This document shows, piece by piece, positions 16,324-24,939 of a DNA stretch of 37,034 nucleotides; the stretch's first letter is position 1, and each line of letters opens with the position of its first letter. Below the pieces are notes generated by a model. It made no database searches. It was given only the letters and a program-made list of their open reading frames with translations, and was not told the DNA's origin. The stretch comes from Bacteroidales bacterium (GTDB lineage: Bacteria > Bacteroidota > Bacteroidia > Bacteroidales > DTU049), in the NCBI GenBank assembly GCA_016937255.1, contig JAFGWG010000185.1, positions 1 through 37,034 of the forward strand. Direction: 5' to 3'. The translations under genes were made by a program, and so were the position numbers.

Positions 16324-16782
16324 TTAAGGTTCTTTTACTACTGCTTTGATATTAAGAGAAAAGTTGGGGGGTTCACAATTTGTGACCAATACGATGCTCT
16401 TGTTTTGAACGCCTTTTTTTCCATTGCTGTTAAACTGAATGGTTATATTGCCTTCTTCACCCGGAGCAATAGCTCCTTTTGGGTATTCAGGAACTGTACA
16501 TCCACAAGTTGTGGAATGAGACGAAATAACTAAATCTGCATTGCCAGTGTTCTTAAACTTAAAGGTATAAGAGACAATTTCTCCCTGCAAAATTTCACCA
16601 AAATCATGTTCTGTTTTGTTAAACGATATTTGAGGACCATCACCAGTGCTTTCGCCATTTACACTGTTTGAATTATGTACAACATCGGTGGGGATTCTTC
16701 CATCATCTTTTTGCCCTCCACATGCACTAAGAGCTATGCTTATTGCAAAAATTGAAAACATTTGTGTAATTTTTGCCATCAT
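16324..16782 (-). CDS. DUF1573 lipoprotein
   Basis: This 152-residue envelope protein has a lipoprotein signal (lipobox ALSAC, with the modified Cys in SACGGQ). The mature part is a DUF1573 immunoglobulin-like domain (FNKTEHDFGEILQGEIVSYTFKFKNTG, then STTCGCTVPEYP). Function is unknown, though the domain is widespread next to yajC in Bacteroidetes. Two adjacent ATGs (16782 and 16779) are possible starts. A TACCTTTG box lies just upstream, so this is the first gene of the operon. Confidence 0.88.
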   Translation of the reverse strand: MMAKITQMFSIFAISIALSACGGQKDDGRIPTDVVHNSNSVNGESTGDGPQISFNKTEHDFGEILQGEIVSYTFKFKNTGNADLVISSHSTTCGCTVPEYPKGAIAPGEEGNITIQFNSNGKKGVQNKSIVLVTNCEPPNFSLNIKAVVKEP

Positions 16783-16797
16783 GATTTAAAATTTTTG

Positions 16798-16805
16798 CAA
16801 AGGTA
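16798..16805 (-). promoter_or_regulatory. Candidate -7 box (TACCTTTG) of the DUF1573-yajC operon
   Basis: TACCTTTG on the minus strand lies 15 bases before the first ATG, giving a very short leader. The identical octamer is found before cdaA at 21138-21145. Confidence 0.55.
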
Positions 16806-16936
16806 TGAATATTTTAATTCAGATGGAAAAAGGTTATTGGTTGATTGGTGAATTGGTTAATAGTTGGTTGATGATTAAGAAATCTTCATTAACCCAATAC
16901 CTAATTCACAACAACTCAATTTTCAAACTCCATAAA

Positions 16937-18829
16937 CTAGTCTTCAGCCAATACAATAAGCTTGTCTTCAGCACTAAAACTTATCATTTTCGATTTGTTG
17001 GGGTTCATTACAATACCATAATTAGCAGAGGCATCATTAGATTTCGACATTATTCGATATCCTATGGCTACCTGATTAAAGTCTGAAGCAAGTTTAGTGA
17101 TTTGATAAAATGTAACTTGTTGATTTTCTTTTACATATGCCATGGCAGGCTTAAAGTAAATTTCTGAGCCGTCTGCATCGAGTAGGTCTTCAATAACAGG
17201 TTTAAGATATTTATTTTCGCTTATCATTGTGAGTAATAAGCTTACGAGTTTTTCACTTACAATAAAATCGTTTTTCTGGTTAATTCTGGCAAGTTCCATA
17301 TTGTGAGGATCAAGCATTTCGCTTACAATATTGATGTCGAGATTATTTCTTTTTACAATTTCTCTAATATGGAGCAATGAAACCAGTGTATTGGCATCGG
17401 CTTGTTGAATATCAATTCCATTCTCGGCCAAAATAATAATGTAATCATAGTTTTCAAACTGTAGTTCGTTTAAAACTATTCCGTTGGTAATATCTGCAAA
17501 ATCTATCTCTGTTAATAATCCATCAATATTCATTTTTTCTACTTTATCTTTCAGGTGCTCTTGTGCAATTACCTGAACAGAACTTTCTTTTGGAAAATAA
17601 TTTGCAAACTCTGTTAATATTAAAGAGATTTTAGAATTATAACCCAATATTAGGGTTTTTACTTTTTGCTTTTCAAATGTGTATTCTTCATTGCTTTTAA
17701 TCTCGTCCACTTCGCGATGCCCACATTTGCCGTTGGCAATAACAGTATCATCGTCTTCGCTTATGGCAACTATTTGGTCAGTATCTTTAATAACATAGTC
17801 TTTTGGTGGGTTTAGTTGCACTTTTTTGTCTTCATATTGTAGGCCAATTATAGTACTGTCTTCATAGCATAACTGAGCTTCGCTGAATGTTTTGCCAATA
17901 ATTTTTGGTTCTTTCATAAAGTATATTTCATCTCCTTCAAACCTTAAAAGGTCTTCTATCACTATACTCAACCCAGGTTGATGAACTGCTTGAACAGTAA
18001 GCCTGGCAATGATTTCGCTCAAAAGCAGTGTTTCAACTTCTTTTTTTGCAACCATTTCAATAACTTCCTGGTTTTTTTTCTCTTGCACTTCAACAGTAAT
18101 GTGATAATCGTCTTTTTTACGATCAGGATTATTTACAATGGCCAATACAGTTTTAATTACAAAAATATCCTCAAATCCATTATTATTAGGGGGTAAAATT
18201 ATAATGGAACGCGCAGTGTTGAAATTAACCATTTCGAGGTCAATCATCTCCATCGGGCTTCCTGTGCGGCAAATAATTTTGCTGTTTTTTGTGTCGGATA
18301 CCTGGTTTTTAATCTCTTCCTCCATTTCAGTTTTATCCTTGTCAGACATTACGACAATGCGAGGCTTATGCTGATTTTCATTGGCAATAGTCAATTGTTG
18401 AATAATGGTAAAGACTTTGGGCGACCATCCCAAAATGAGGGTATGACCGGATTCCAAAACTTTAGAACGACCCTTTCTTAGCTGTTCTAGCTTTTGATCA
18501 AAACCCGCAGAAATAATACCGATTAATGCAGATACAATAAAAATTCCACCAATAGTAATAATTAGCATTAGAAATCTAAAAGGCCAACCATCATCTCCTC
18601 CAATTGTACCCGGATCTATGCTTCGCATTAGCGATTGCCATAAAGCCTCAATAAAACTAATGTTGCCAGATTCTGTAGGAACAATTCCGATAAAAGCAAT
18701 TATAATAGCAGAAATAATTACCATTAAAATTGTTGAAATTCCTAGCCAGAGAATAATAGCTCCCGGTCCCCTCGACATTAAATTGTCTAATGAATATTTA
18801 AAACGCTCTTTGAAAGTGATCTTACTCAT
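16937..18829 (-). CDS. CASTOR/POLLUX-like ion channel with two NAD-binding RCK-type modules
   Basis: This is a 630-residue membrane protein. Two N-terminal membrane helices (about residues 22-48 and 88-110) flank a short pore-like loop (SIDPGTIGGDDGWPFR) that lacks the K+ channel GYG filter. The cytoplasmic part has two Rossmann-type RCK/TrkA-N modules, the first starting at GHTLILGWSPKV and the second at VKTLILGYNSKI, each followed by a TrkA-C-like stretch. This matches the CASTOR/POLLUX channels of plants and their bacterial relatives. Ion specificity is not predictable. It is alone on its transcript as far as I can see, between the DUF1573 operon and rlmD. Confidence 0.85.
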   Translation of the reverse strand: MSKITFKERFKYSLDNLMSRGPGAIILWLGISTILMVIISAIIIAFIGIVPTESGNISFIEALWQSLMRSIDPGTIGGDDGWPFRFLMLIITIGGIFIVSALIGIISAGFDQKLEQLRKGRSKVLESGHTLILGWSPKVFTIIQQLTIANENQHKPRIVVMSDKDKTEMEEEIKNQVSDTKNSKIICRTGSPMEMIDLEMVNFNTARSIIILPPNNNGFEDIFVIKTVLAIVNNPDRKKDDYHITVEVQEKKNQEVIEMVAKKEVETLLLSEIIARLTVQAVHQPGLSIVIEDLLRFEGDEIYFMKEPKIIGKTFSEAQLCYEDSTIIGLQYEDKKVQLNPPKDYVIKDTDQIVAISEDDDTVIANGKCGHREVDEIKSNEEYTFEKQKVKTLILGYNSKISLILTEFANYFPKESSVQVIAQEHLKDKVEKMNIDGLLTEIDFADITNGIVLNELQFENYDYIIILAENGIDIQQADANTLVSLLHIREIVKRNNLDINIVSEMLDPHNMELARINQKNDFIVSEKLVSLLLTMISENKYLKPVIEDLLDADGSEIYFKPAMAYVKENQQVTFYQITKLASDFNQVAIGYRIMSKSNDASANYGIVMNPNKSKMISFSAEDKLIVLAED

Positions 18830-18927
18830 AATGATTTTGTTTGGTCGGTAAAGTAAACCAATTCATCTGAAATATGCAAGATATTTATGAGATAAGATTT
18901 ATGATTTTAGAATCTCAAATGTATTAA

Positions 18928-20331
18928 TTATTGGGCGATTCGCTTTAGTAGAGCAATAGCCTCCACATGATGTGTATGTGGAAACATATCAACTGCTTGA
19001 AGATATGCCACTTCGTATTTGTCTTTCATCATTTCAATATCTCTGGCTTGAGTTGCGGAGTTGCAGCTGACATAAACCATTTTTTCAGGAGCAGCTTTTA
19101 TTATTTGTTGCACTACATCAGGATGCATGCCAGAGCGGGGAGGATCGGTGATGATTACATCGGGATGCCCGTTTTTCTGTATGAAATCTTCAGTAAGGGT
19201 TTTAGCAATGTCTCCGCAATAGAAAACACAATTGTCTACATTATTATTTTTCGCATTGCTGTTGGCATTAACAATGGCATCTTCAATATATTCAATGCCC
19301 ACTACTTTTTTAGCGTTTGGGGCAATAAACAATGCAATGGTTCCGGTGCCCGTATATAGATCGTAAACAACTTCGTTTTCACTTAGTCCGGCCAGTTCGC
19401 GTGTCTTTTTATAGAGTTCGTATGCTTGTAAATGATTGGTTTGATAAAATGAGAGAGGACCTACTTCAAATTTCAAATGCTCCATGCGCTCTTCCAAAAA
19501 TGATGAACCGTCGAATACTTTATAATCGAGGCCGTCCATGGAATCATTACGCTTATTATTTATTATGTAGATCCAAGAATGTACGTCTGATAATTTTTCT
19601 TTCAAAGTGGACATCAATCTGAGAGCATCTTCACATTCTTCATTGAAAACCACACTTACCATCCATTGATTGTCCTGGTTATTGCGAATAATTAGATTAC
19701 GAAGAAGCCCTTCATGAGTTTTTCGGTTATAAAAACTTAGTTCTAGTTCAATGGCTGTTTCGTAAACAGTATTGCGAATTGTATTGCTGTATTCGGGTTG
19801 TAAATGGCATTCTTCAATATGTAGAATCTTATCAAATCGTTGAGGAATGTGAAAGCCCAAAGCTCTCATTTCTTCATTCTCTTCATTGTTTTTTTCAACG
19901 ATCCATTTTAAGTCTGAAAATGAAAATTCAAGTTTATTTCTGTAATAATATTCTTTTTCTGAAGCAATAACAGGCTGCATTTCGGGTTCTAAACCGGCAA
20001 TTTTTCTGAAATTATCGGCCACAAGCTTGCTTTTCATTTTGCTTTGAGCATCGTAGGATAGGTGCTGCCATTTGCAACCGCCACAAGAACCAAAATGTAT
20101 GCATTTGGGATCAACTCTGTATGGACTTTTCTCTTGCATTTCACGAATAAATCCTTCGCTATAGTTTCTTTTTGAGCGAACAAGCATTACATCAACTACA
20201 TCACCGGGAGCTGCAAAAGGGACAAATACAATTTTACCATCGTGACGTGCAATACATTTGCCTTCGGCACCTGCTTCTTCTATTATCATCTTTTCGATGA
20301 CAGTTCCATATACTTTTTTACGTTTTCCCAT
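18928..20331 (-). CDS. rlmD: 23S rRNA (uracil-C5)-methyltransferase, RlmD/RlmCD type
   Basis: This 467-residue SAM enzyme methylates C5 of a uridine in 23S rRNA. Residues 1-70 are a TRAM RNA-binding domain. The [4Fe-4S]-binding cysteines follow in CIHFGSCGGCKWQH. The C-terminal methyltransferase has the SAM loop YDLYTGTGTIALF, the DPPRSGMHP motif and the catalytic Cys in YVSCNSATQARD. Which uridine is modified (U1939, U747 or both) cannot be told. It starts 5 bases after the cdaA stop, so it is in the cdaA operon. Confidence 0.93.
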   Translation of the reverse strand: MGKRKKVYGTVIEKMIIEEAGAEGKCIARHDGKIVFVPFAAPGDVVDVMLVRSKRNYSEGFIREMQEKSPYRVDPKCIHFGSCGGCKWQHLSYDAQSKMKSKLVADNFRKIAGLEPEMQPVIASEKEYYYRNKLEFSFSDLKWIVEKNNEENEEMRALGFHIPQRFDKILHIEECHLQPEYSNTIRNTVYETAIELELSFYNRKTHEGLLRNLIIRNNQDNQWMVSVVFNEECEDALRLMSTLKEKLSDVHSWIYIINNKRNDSMDGLDYKVFDGSSFLEERMEHLKFEVGPLSFYQTNHLQAYELYKKTRELAGLSENEVVYDLYTGTGTIALFIAPNAKKVVGIEYIEDAIVNANSNAKNNNVDNCVFYCGDIAKTLTEDFIQKNGHPDVIITDPPRSGMHPDVVQQIIKAAPEKMVYVSCNSATQARDIEMMKDKYEVAYLQAVDMFPHTHHVEAIALLKRIAQ

Positions 20332-20336
20332 GATTG

Positions 20337-21113
20337 TTAATTCAGAAATTCACTGATGCTCTTACTCAGTTCTTCAGGTGTGAGTCCTCGTTTAATTTCG
20401 CCAGAATGAGTAATGCTTATTTTGCCATTTTGCTCGCTAACGACAATACTTAAGGCATCAGAATTTTCAGATATTCCAATAGCCGCTCTATGTCTCATAC
20501 CCATATCTGTTGGTAAATCTTCTTTGCGGCTTACCGGTAAAATGCATTTTGCAGCTCTGATAATATTTCTGTAAATAATTACTGCTCCATCATGCATCGG
20601 TGCATTTTTAAAAAAAATATTCATCAGGAGATCTTTACTTATATCTGCCTGAAGACTTACGCCTGTGTTTTGAATATCTAGCAATTCATTTTTGTCGCTG
20701 CAAATTACTATGAGTGCACCTGTTTCGGTTTTAGCCATGTCTTTGCATGCTTCAACGATATAGTCGTACTCCGTTTTCTTTTCTTCTTTCAGAATTCTCC
20801 AAAAGAATAAGCGACTGCGCTTGTTATCGATAATTCGCTGTGAACCAAGAAGTAATAAGAATCGACGAATTTCCTGCTGGAACACAATTATGAGGGCAAT
20901 TACTCCGACTCCTATAAATTGACCAAGGATTTCTGTTAGCATATTTAATCCAATGGCTTCAACAAGCTTCCAGATTAAATATACAGCCAAAATACCAAGA
21001 AAGATATTTAGAGCAGCTGTTCCGCGAATTAAATTATAAAAAGCATAAATAAGATAGGCCACAAGAATAATGTCTATAACATCCTTCCAACCAACGGCAA
21101 ATATCTCATTCAT
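20337..21113 (-). CDS. cdaA: Membrane diadenylate cyclase CdaA (c-di-AMP synthase)
   Basis: This enzyme joins two ATP into the second messenger c-di-AMP. Three N-terminal membrane helices (about residues 8-75) are followed by a DAC domain of about 150 residues with the family motifs DGA (HDGAVIIYRN) and RHR (MRHRAAIGISE). From the ATG at 21113 it is 258 residues, the usual CdaA length. The track start at 21140 is a TTG lying inside the TACCTTTG promoter box, so it is rejected; an ATG at 21125 is an alternative. It is upstream of rlmD, with 5 bases between. The Gram-positive partner gene cdaR is not adjacent, though a YbbR gene sits 5 kb away. Confidence 0.92.
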   Translation of the reverse strand: MNEIFAVGWKDVIDIILVAYLIYAFYNLIRGTAALNIFLGILAVYLIWKLVEAIGLNMLTEILGQFIGVGVIALIIVFQQEIRRFLLLLGSQRIIDNKRSRLFFWRILKEEKKTEYDYIVEACKDMAKTETGALIVICSDKNELLDIQNTGVSLQADISKDLLMNIFFKNAPMHDGAVIIYRNIIRAAKCILPVSRKEDLPTDMGMRHRAAIGISENSDALSIVVSEQNGKISITHSGEIKRGLTPEELSKSISEFLN

Positions 21114-21137
21114 GAATAGTAGCATGTGCTTTTTTTG

Positions 21138-21145
21138 CAAAGGTA
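21138..21145 (-). promoter_or_regulatory. Candidate -7 box (TACCTTTG) of cdaA-rlmD
   Basis: TACCTTTG on the minus strand matches TANNTTTG and overlaps the first track start codon of cdaA, which excludes that start. The leader to the ATG at 21113 would be about 18 bases. No clear TTTG is seen at the -33 position. Confidence 0.55.
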
Positions 21146-21270
21146 GCTGAAAAATTCAAAATTGGAAGTAATCCATATCCTCAAAAAGTAGAATCTATGT
21201 TTCAACGACCCCAAGAATGTGGGTCATGGAACATGAAGATGATTTTTCGTGCTTAGATTTCTAAATTCAT

Positions 21271-21278
21271 TAATTTTG
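21271..21278 (+). promoter_or_regulatory. Candidate -7 box (TAATTTTG) of tyrS
   Basis: TAATTTTG lies 15 bases before the tyrS ATG at 21294, so the leader would be under 10 bases. The region between cdaA and tyrS (21141-21293) also contains a small GACCC/GGGTC hairpin near 21210-21227 whose role I cannot tell. Confidence 0.5.
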
Positions 21279-21293
21279 CACAAAAGAACTCTT

Positions 21294-22586
21294 ATGAAAG
21301 ACTTTGTCGAAGAATTGAAATGGCGCGGAATGATTCACGATCAAATGCCGGGTGTTGTTGATTACCTCAAAGAAGGCATGGGGACTGCTTATGTGGGCAT
21401 TGATCCTACTGCCGATTCACTTCATATCGGACATTTGGTTTCAGTTATGATGCTTAAACATTTTCAGGTTTGCGGACATAAACCTATAGTCGTAATGGGC
21501 GGAGCAACCGGAATGATTGGCGATCCTTCAGGTAAAAGCGAAGAGCGTAACCTACTTGATGAAGAAACTCTACGTCATAATCAGGAATCGATAAAAGAAC
21601 AACTCAAAAGTTTTCTCGATTTCGATTCTTCAGAAACCAACGCTGCATTGATGACTAATAATTACGACTGGATGAAAGATTTTTCTTTCCTCTCATTTAT
21701 TCGCGATGTGGGTAAGCACCTTACTGTCAATTATATGATGGCTAAAGACAGTGTAAAAAAACGACTGTCCGGTGAAGCCAACGAAGGGATGTCTTTTACA
21801 GAGTTTACCTATCAATTGGTACAAGGTTATGATTTTCTGCATCTCTACCAAAACTACAATTGTCGCCTGCAAATGGGCGGAAGCGATCAATGGGGGAATA
21901 TTACCACAGGAACGGAACTCATTCGTAGAAAAACAGGAGGATCAGCTTTTGCATTGACTTGTCCGCTTATAACCAAAGCTGATGGCGGAAAATTTGGAAA
22001 AACAGAAACGGGAAATATCTGGCTCGATCCTGCAAAAACAAGCCCTTATGCATTCTACCAGTTTTGGCTCAATACTTCAGATGAAGATGCTGAGAAATAT
22101 ATAAAAATCTTCACGCTTCTGGATCAGGAAACAATAGAAAAACTGACTGCACGGCATCGCGAAGAACCTCATATGAGACTGCTGCAGAAATCACTTGCAG
22201 AAGAACTCACCATTATGGTGCATTCTGAAGAAGAATACAATAGTGCTGTTGAAGCCAGTCAAATTCTATTTGGTAAAGGTACCGCTGATACATTGCAGAA
22301 GCTTTCTGAAAGCATGTTTTTAAGTATTTTCGAAGGTGTGCCACTGGAAGAAATATCACGTGCACAACTCGAAGCAGGTATTCCTGTTCTAGAATTTGCT
22401 TCCGATATAGCAAAAGCGTTTACAAGTCGTGGAGAAGCGCGTAGAATGGTGAAAGATAATGGTCTTTCTATTAATAAAGAAAAGGTTGGGGAAGACCTTA
22501 TTATTGGAACGCAGCATTTGCTCAATAATCGCTATATTCTTGTACAGAAAGGGAAGAAGAATTTTTATATTGTACGCGTGGCATAA
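21294..22586 (+). CDS. tyrS: Tyrosyl-tRNA synthetase
   Basis: This cytoplasmic class I aminoacyl-tRNA synthetase charges tRNA-Tyr. It is 430 residues from the ATG at 21294. The HIGH motif is DSLHIGHL and the KMSKS-loop equivalent is KFGKTETG; the tyrosine-binding [11 protein letters not shown] is intact. The C-terminal 60 residues are an S4-like RNA-binding domain ([21 protein letters not shown]). The track start at 21249 lies before the candidate -7 box and is rejected. Confidence 0.96.
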   Translation: MKDFVEELKWRGMIHDQMPGVVDYLKEGMGTAYVGIDPTADSLHIGHLVSVMMLKHFQVCGHKPIVVMGGATGMIGDPSGKSEERNLLDEETLRHNQESIKEQLKSFLDFDSSETNAALMTNNYDWMKDFSFLSFIRDVGKHLTVNYMMAKDSVKKRLSGEANEGMSFTEFTYQLVQGYDFLHLYQNYNCRLQMGGSDQWGNITTGTELIRRKTGGSAFALTCPLITKADGGKFGKTETGNIWLDPAKTSPYAFYQFWLNTSDEDAEKYIKIFTLLDQETIEKLTARHREEPHMRLLQKSLAEELTIMVHSEEEYNSAVEASQILFGKGTADTLQKLSESMFLSIFEGVPLEEISRAQLEAGIPVLEFASDIAKAFTSRGEARRMVKDNGLSINKEKVGEDLIIGTQHLLNNRYILVQKGKKNFYIVRVA

Positions 22587-22864
22587 GGATAATGGTTATC
22601 TTGCTGATATAAAGTAGATATTAGTACTCCTACGTATTGCTTTTACTAATTGAACTTACGTTCAACCCATACAGTTTTAGGATTTACCCTGAAAACAGCT
22701 TCGCTATTTTTCATTTTCTTAAAGAAAACAAGCCTCCCAATCCCGATACTGATCGAGAGGGAAGTTTGTCAAAGAATTATCGTAGAATGTGCAGGGTTTG
22801 TATGTTGTGGTAAGAATTGTCATGGAATGTGCAATGGAAGATGTAGTATATCTTATTATTAGAA
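22587..22864. other. Intergenic region with a degenerate palindrome
   Basis: There is no convincing gene here; the 70-codon frame at 22650 has no recognisable motif. At about 22741-22760 there is an imperfect palindrome, TCCCGAT ... ATCGAGAGGGA, resembling the CCCGAT/ATCGGG element found inside the Rhs gene at 24492-24506. The rest is plain AT-rich sequence. Confidence 0.5.
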
Positions 22865-23530
22865 TTACCACATTATTAACCAATAAACAATCAATAGTTC
22901 TTTCTTGGAAGTGGCAATGCCTCTGGAATAACCATGCTGCCATTCCAAAAGCATAGGTGGGCGAGGATTTTTAATGCTATCGACCCAAAAATTTCCAGGT
23001 TTTGCATCTATTACATAAACTTCTAAATCATCAGGTGCTTTGTCTTTTGTGAAAACAACTTCTTTTCCATCTATTCTTTCTGTATAACTAATCTCTTCAG
23101 TCCCAAATTTTACAGGGTCAAAATCAGGAATTGGTAAGTTTGTTAATTGTTTTGGTGTGTGTTGGTGATGATAATTGGTTGTATCCCAAAGCCAATCAAG
23201 TGTCATTATGAAGTTTGTTGAATCTTGATAAAGAGAGTTCTGCTGAAAAGTAAAGCGGTTTAATATTTCAGAAAAATCATCTTCAGACAGAGATTGCAAT
23301 ATGTAAATATCTGATAATTCTTCTTGTGAAGGCCAAGACATAAACATTTGCTGGATGTCACTCCCGCCTACATCTTCCGGGAAATGCGAACAAAGCCCGG
23401 GGACCGTATAGTATTTCTCAACTTCAGTCTTGTATTTATCTAACATTTGCTTGCGATTATTTGTTTTACAACCACATGAGATCGCAAAAAATAAGATCCA
23501 AATGATGATGATAATTTTATCTCGTACCAT
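22865..23530 (-). CDS. Lipoprotein of unknown function; candidate immunity partner of the Rhs tip
   Basis: This is a 221-residue protein with a hydrophobic N-terminus and lipobox-like Cys (FFAISCGCK), so it probably sits on the periplasmic face of a membrane. The mature part is hydrophilic with many aromatics; no domain is recognised. Its start overlaps the Rhs stop by 14 bases on the same strand, the position where Rhs/CDI-type toxins carry their immunity gene. That makes it a candidate immunity protein, with an envelope location hinting that the toxin acts there (inference). Without a family match the role is uncertain. Confidence 0.6.
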   Translation of the reverse strand: MVRDKIIIIIWILFFAISCGCKTNNRKQMLDKYKTEVEKYYTVPGLCSHFPEDVGGSDIQQMFMSWPSQEELSDIYILQSLSEDDFSEILNRFTFQQNSLYQDSTNFIMTLDWLWDTTNYHHQHTPKQLTNLPIPDFDPVKFGTEEISYTERIDGKEVVFTKDKAPDDLEVYVIDAKPGNFWVDSIKNPRPPMLLEWQHGYSRGIATSKKELLIVYWLIMW

Positions 23531-24788
23531 ATCTTTTTACAAATCTATTAATGATTCCAATATTATATGAGTAGTTGCTCCACCCGTTGATAACACGCAG
23601 ACCTATATCATCTGAAAAATCACTTGAGGCAAACTTGTAAAGCCAATGGTCTGATGCTCTGTTTTTCGGTTCCGCATACGTATACCTATATCTTCCAACA
23701 GTTAAGATATTATTCAGCTGTGGCTCACCCATTGTTTGTCCCATCGAATGCGATGTAGGAACTAATCCTCTCTTTACATAGCTATATCTCTCTGCAATAA
23801 TTATATGAGAATTCGTAATATCAGCAGTTCTTGAACCACACCTTGAATGGTCAGTCTCGTTAAAGACTCTTGTGTATTCAACCCCTTGTGTTATTGCTTT
23901 TTCATATCCCATAGCTCCCATAAACTTTTCGGCATTTTCACCACTAAAATGTGCTTCATCAGTTAGGGTTGATCCATTTTCATTATAATAAGTATATGTT
24001 TTCACTTCATCTGCCATTTGACCAATAATTCCATCTTTATCATATGCTGCAGCTCTCATTTCTTCCTCGTTATAACCAAACATATCATTTTTACCAAGCC
24101 ATTTATAGTTTTTACCAACCTGAGCAGCATCGTCTTTTCCTAAGCGGCTGTTATAATGGACATCTCCGGTCTCTTCATCCACGAACCAGTCCATGCCATT
24201 AGGGTCTGTTATCATAACAGGATTCCCTCCTACGTACATGTATGGCGACATGCTCGGATACTTATCCGCCATCGGGTCAACACTCAGCCAAACACTCAGA
24301 TCACTATCCCCGCCTTTGGCGGGGCAGGCGCCATACCGCGCACCGAAGTAAGAATACTGCGTTTCATTATCTTTTTCTCCCGCTGTGGCGGGATTTCCGC
24401 TGCGCTTCAATTTAGCACTAAACTTATAACGAGTATCATACGTGCTATTTTGTTGATTTACAAAGAGTTCCCCGAAGGGTAAGTATTGCACCCCGATAGC
24501 GATCGGGTGTTGTTCGGCGTAACCGATTGCGTTTGTGATAAAACTACTGCTGCCGAGGCCTGTGCTGAGCGGCGTCGAAGCATGGTCGGGGTGGTAGAAG
24601 TGTTGGTTTGGTTCGTATACTTCTCCTTTATTTGCGTGTTTAACATAATATTCTGTTAAACCGTAATGTGAGACGGAATTCGTAAGATAATATGTATGAA
24701 TTTTTACCATTTCTTTCGCTAATGAACGAAAAAATTTGTGCAGCCCCCATGTTTTTGTCACAAAATTTGTGCTCGTGCCTCGCGTCAA
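23517..24788 (-). CDS. Orphan C-terminal Rhs-family fragment with variable tip
   Basis: This 423-residue frame holds only the C-terminal part of an Rhs/YD-repeat protein. Core landmarks are EYYVKHANKGEVYEPNQHF, HPDH...LGSSSFITN, VQYLPFGELF, NETQYSYFGARY, SDLSVWLSVDPMADKYPSMSP and GNPVMITDPNG. After the core comes a unique tail of about 220 residues with no match I recognise, the usual place of a toxin domain. The long YD-repeat N-terminus, signal peptide and export signals are missing, so this is either a broken gene or an orphan tip left for recombination. Four short in-frame insertions split the core (separate entries). The start at 24788 is arbitrary; homology begins near residue 45. A lipoprotein gene follows with a 14-base overlap. 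Confidence 0.8.
   Translation of the reverse strand: MTRGTSTNFVTKTWGLHKFFRSLAKEMVKIHTYYLTNSVSHYGLTEYYVKHANKGEVYEPNQHFYHPDHASTPLSTGLGSSSFITNAIGYAEQHPIAIGVQYLPFGELFVNQQNSTYDTRYKFSAKLKRSGNPATAGEKDNETQYSYFGARYGACPAKGGDSDLSVWLSVDPMADKYPSMSPYMYVGGNPVMITDPNGMDWFVDEETGDVHYNSRLGKDDAAQVGKNYKWLGKNDMFGYNEEEMRAAAYDKDGIIGQMADEVKTYTYYNENGSTLTDEAHFSGENAEKFMGAMGYEKAITQGVEYTRVFNETDHSRCGSRTADITNSHIIIAERYSYVKRGLVPTSHSMGQTMGEPQLNNILTVGRYRYTYAEPKNRASDHWLYKFASSDFSDDIGLRVINGWSNYSYNIGIINRFVKRYGTR
24309..24332 (-). repeat. In-frame palindromic insertion in Rhs, element 1 (GACPAKGG)
   Basis: This 24-base segment replaces one Tyr codon of the standard ...GARYYDSD... core with GACPAKGG. It is centred on a perfect palindrome, CCCCGCC-TTT-GGCGGGG (24308-24324). 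The net gain is 21 bases, so the frame is kept. Confidence 0.75.
24378..24410 (-). repeat. In-frame palindromic insertion in Rhs, element 2 (LKRSGNPATAG)
   Basis: The standard ...SAKEKDNET... is split by 11 extra codons (33 bases). The insert contains the inverted repeat CCCGC-TGTG-GCGGG (24379-24392). The frame is kept. Confidence 0.78.
24492..24506 (-). repeat. In-frame palindromic insertion in Rhs, element 3 (PIAIG)
   Basis: The expected ...EQHVQYLPFGE... carries five extra codons, 15 bases. The insert and its edges form the palindrome CACCCCGAT-AGCG-ATCGGGTG (one-base bulge). The frame is kept. Confidence 0.78.
24558..24581 (-). repeat. In-frame insertion in Rhs, element 4 (ASTPLSTG)
   Basis: The conserved HPDHLGSSS is split after HPDH by eight codons, 24 bases. 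The insert (TTCGACGCCGCTCAGCAC on the coding strand) resembles, from memory, a dispersed Bacteroidetes repeat of the TTCGACTxCGCTCAG type. It is only weakly palindromic here. The frame is kept. Confidence 0.7.
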
Positions 24789-24909
24789 ATTTATGCGCCA
24801 AAAACCGAAAGCCGGTTTGACATTCCATCGTCAACGAAATGGAAAAACCTTCAATGTTTGCGAGGGGGGAAAGACGTGGAACCGTCAGACATGACAAATT
24901 TCAATTCAC

Positions 24910-24917
24910 TATATTTG
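24910..24917 (+). promoter_or_regulatory. Candidate -7 box (TATATTTG) of the YARHG gene
   Basis: TATATTTG lies 22 bases before the ATG at 24940. No TTTG stands at the -33 distance. The preceding 24789-24909 region carries no gene. Confidence 0.5.
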
Positions 24918-24939
24918 TAAAAAAATAAATTTTACGAAT

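Noticed and set aside
16805-16936. Low-complexity TTGGTTGATT-like sequence and a small frame between DUF1573 and the channel gene
   Set aside because: Irregular repeats of 6-8 bases with no unit I can define; the frame has no recognisable motif.
22650-22862. 70-codon frame after tyrS
   Set aside because: No motif and no promoter; it crosses a palindrome.
24308-24324. Palindrome in Rhs read as a terminator
   Set aside because: It lies within an open frame and has no T-tract; better explained as an in-frame insertion.
24640-24897. 85-codon minus-strand frame upstream of the Rhs fragment
   Set aside because: Different frame, no Rhs-like motif; it could hide a frameshifted Rhs part, but I cannot support it.
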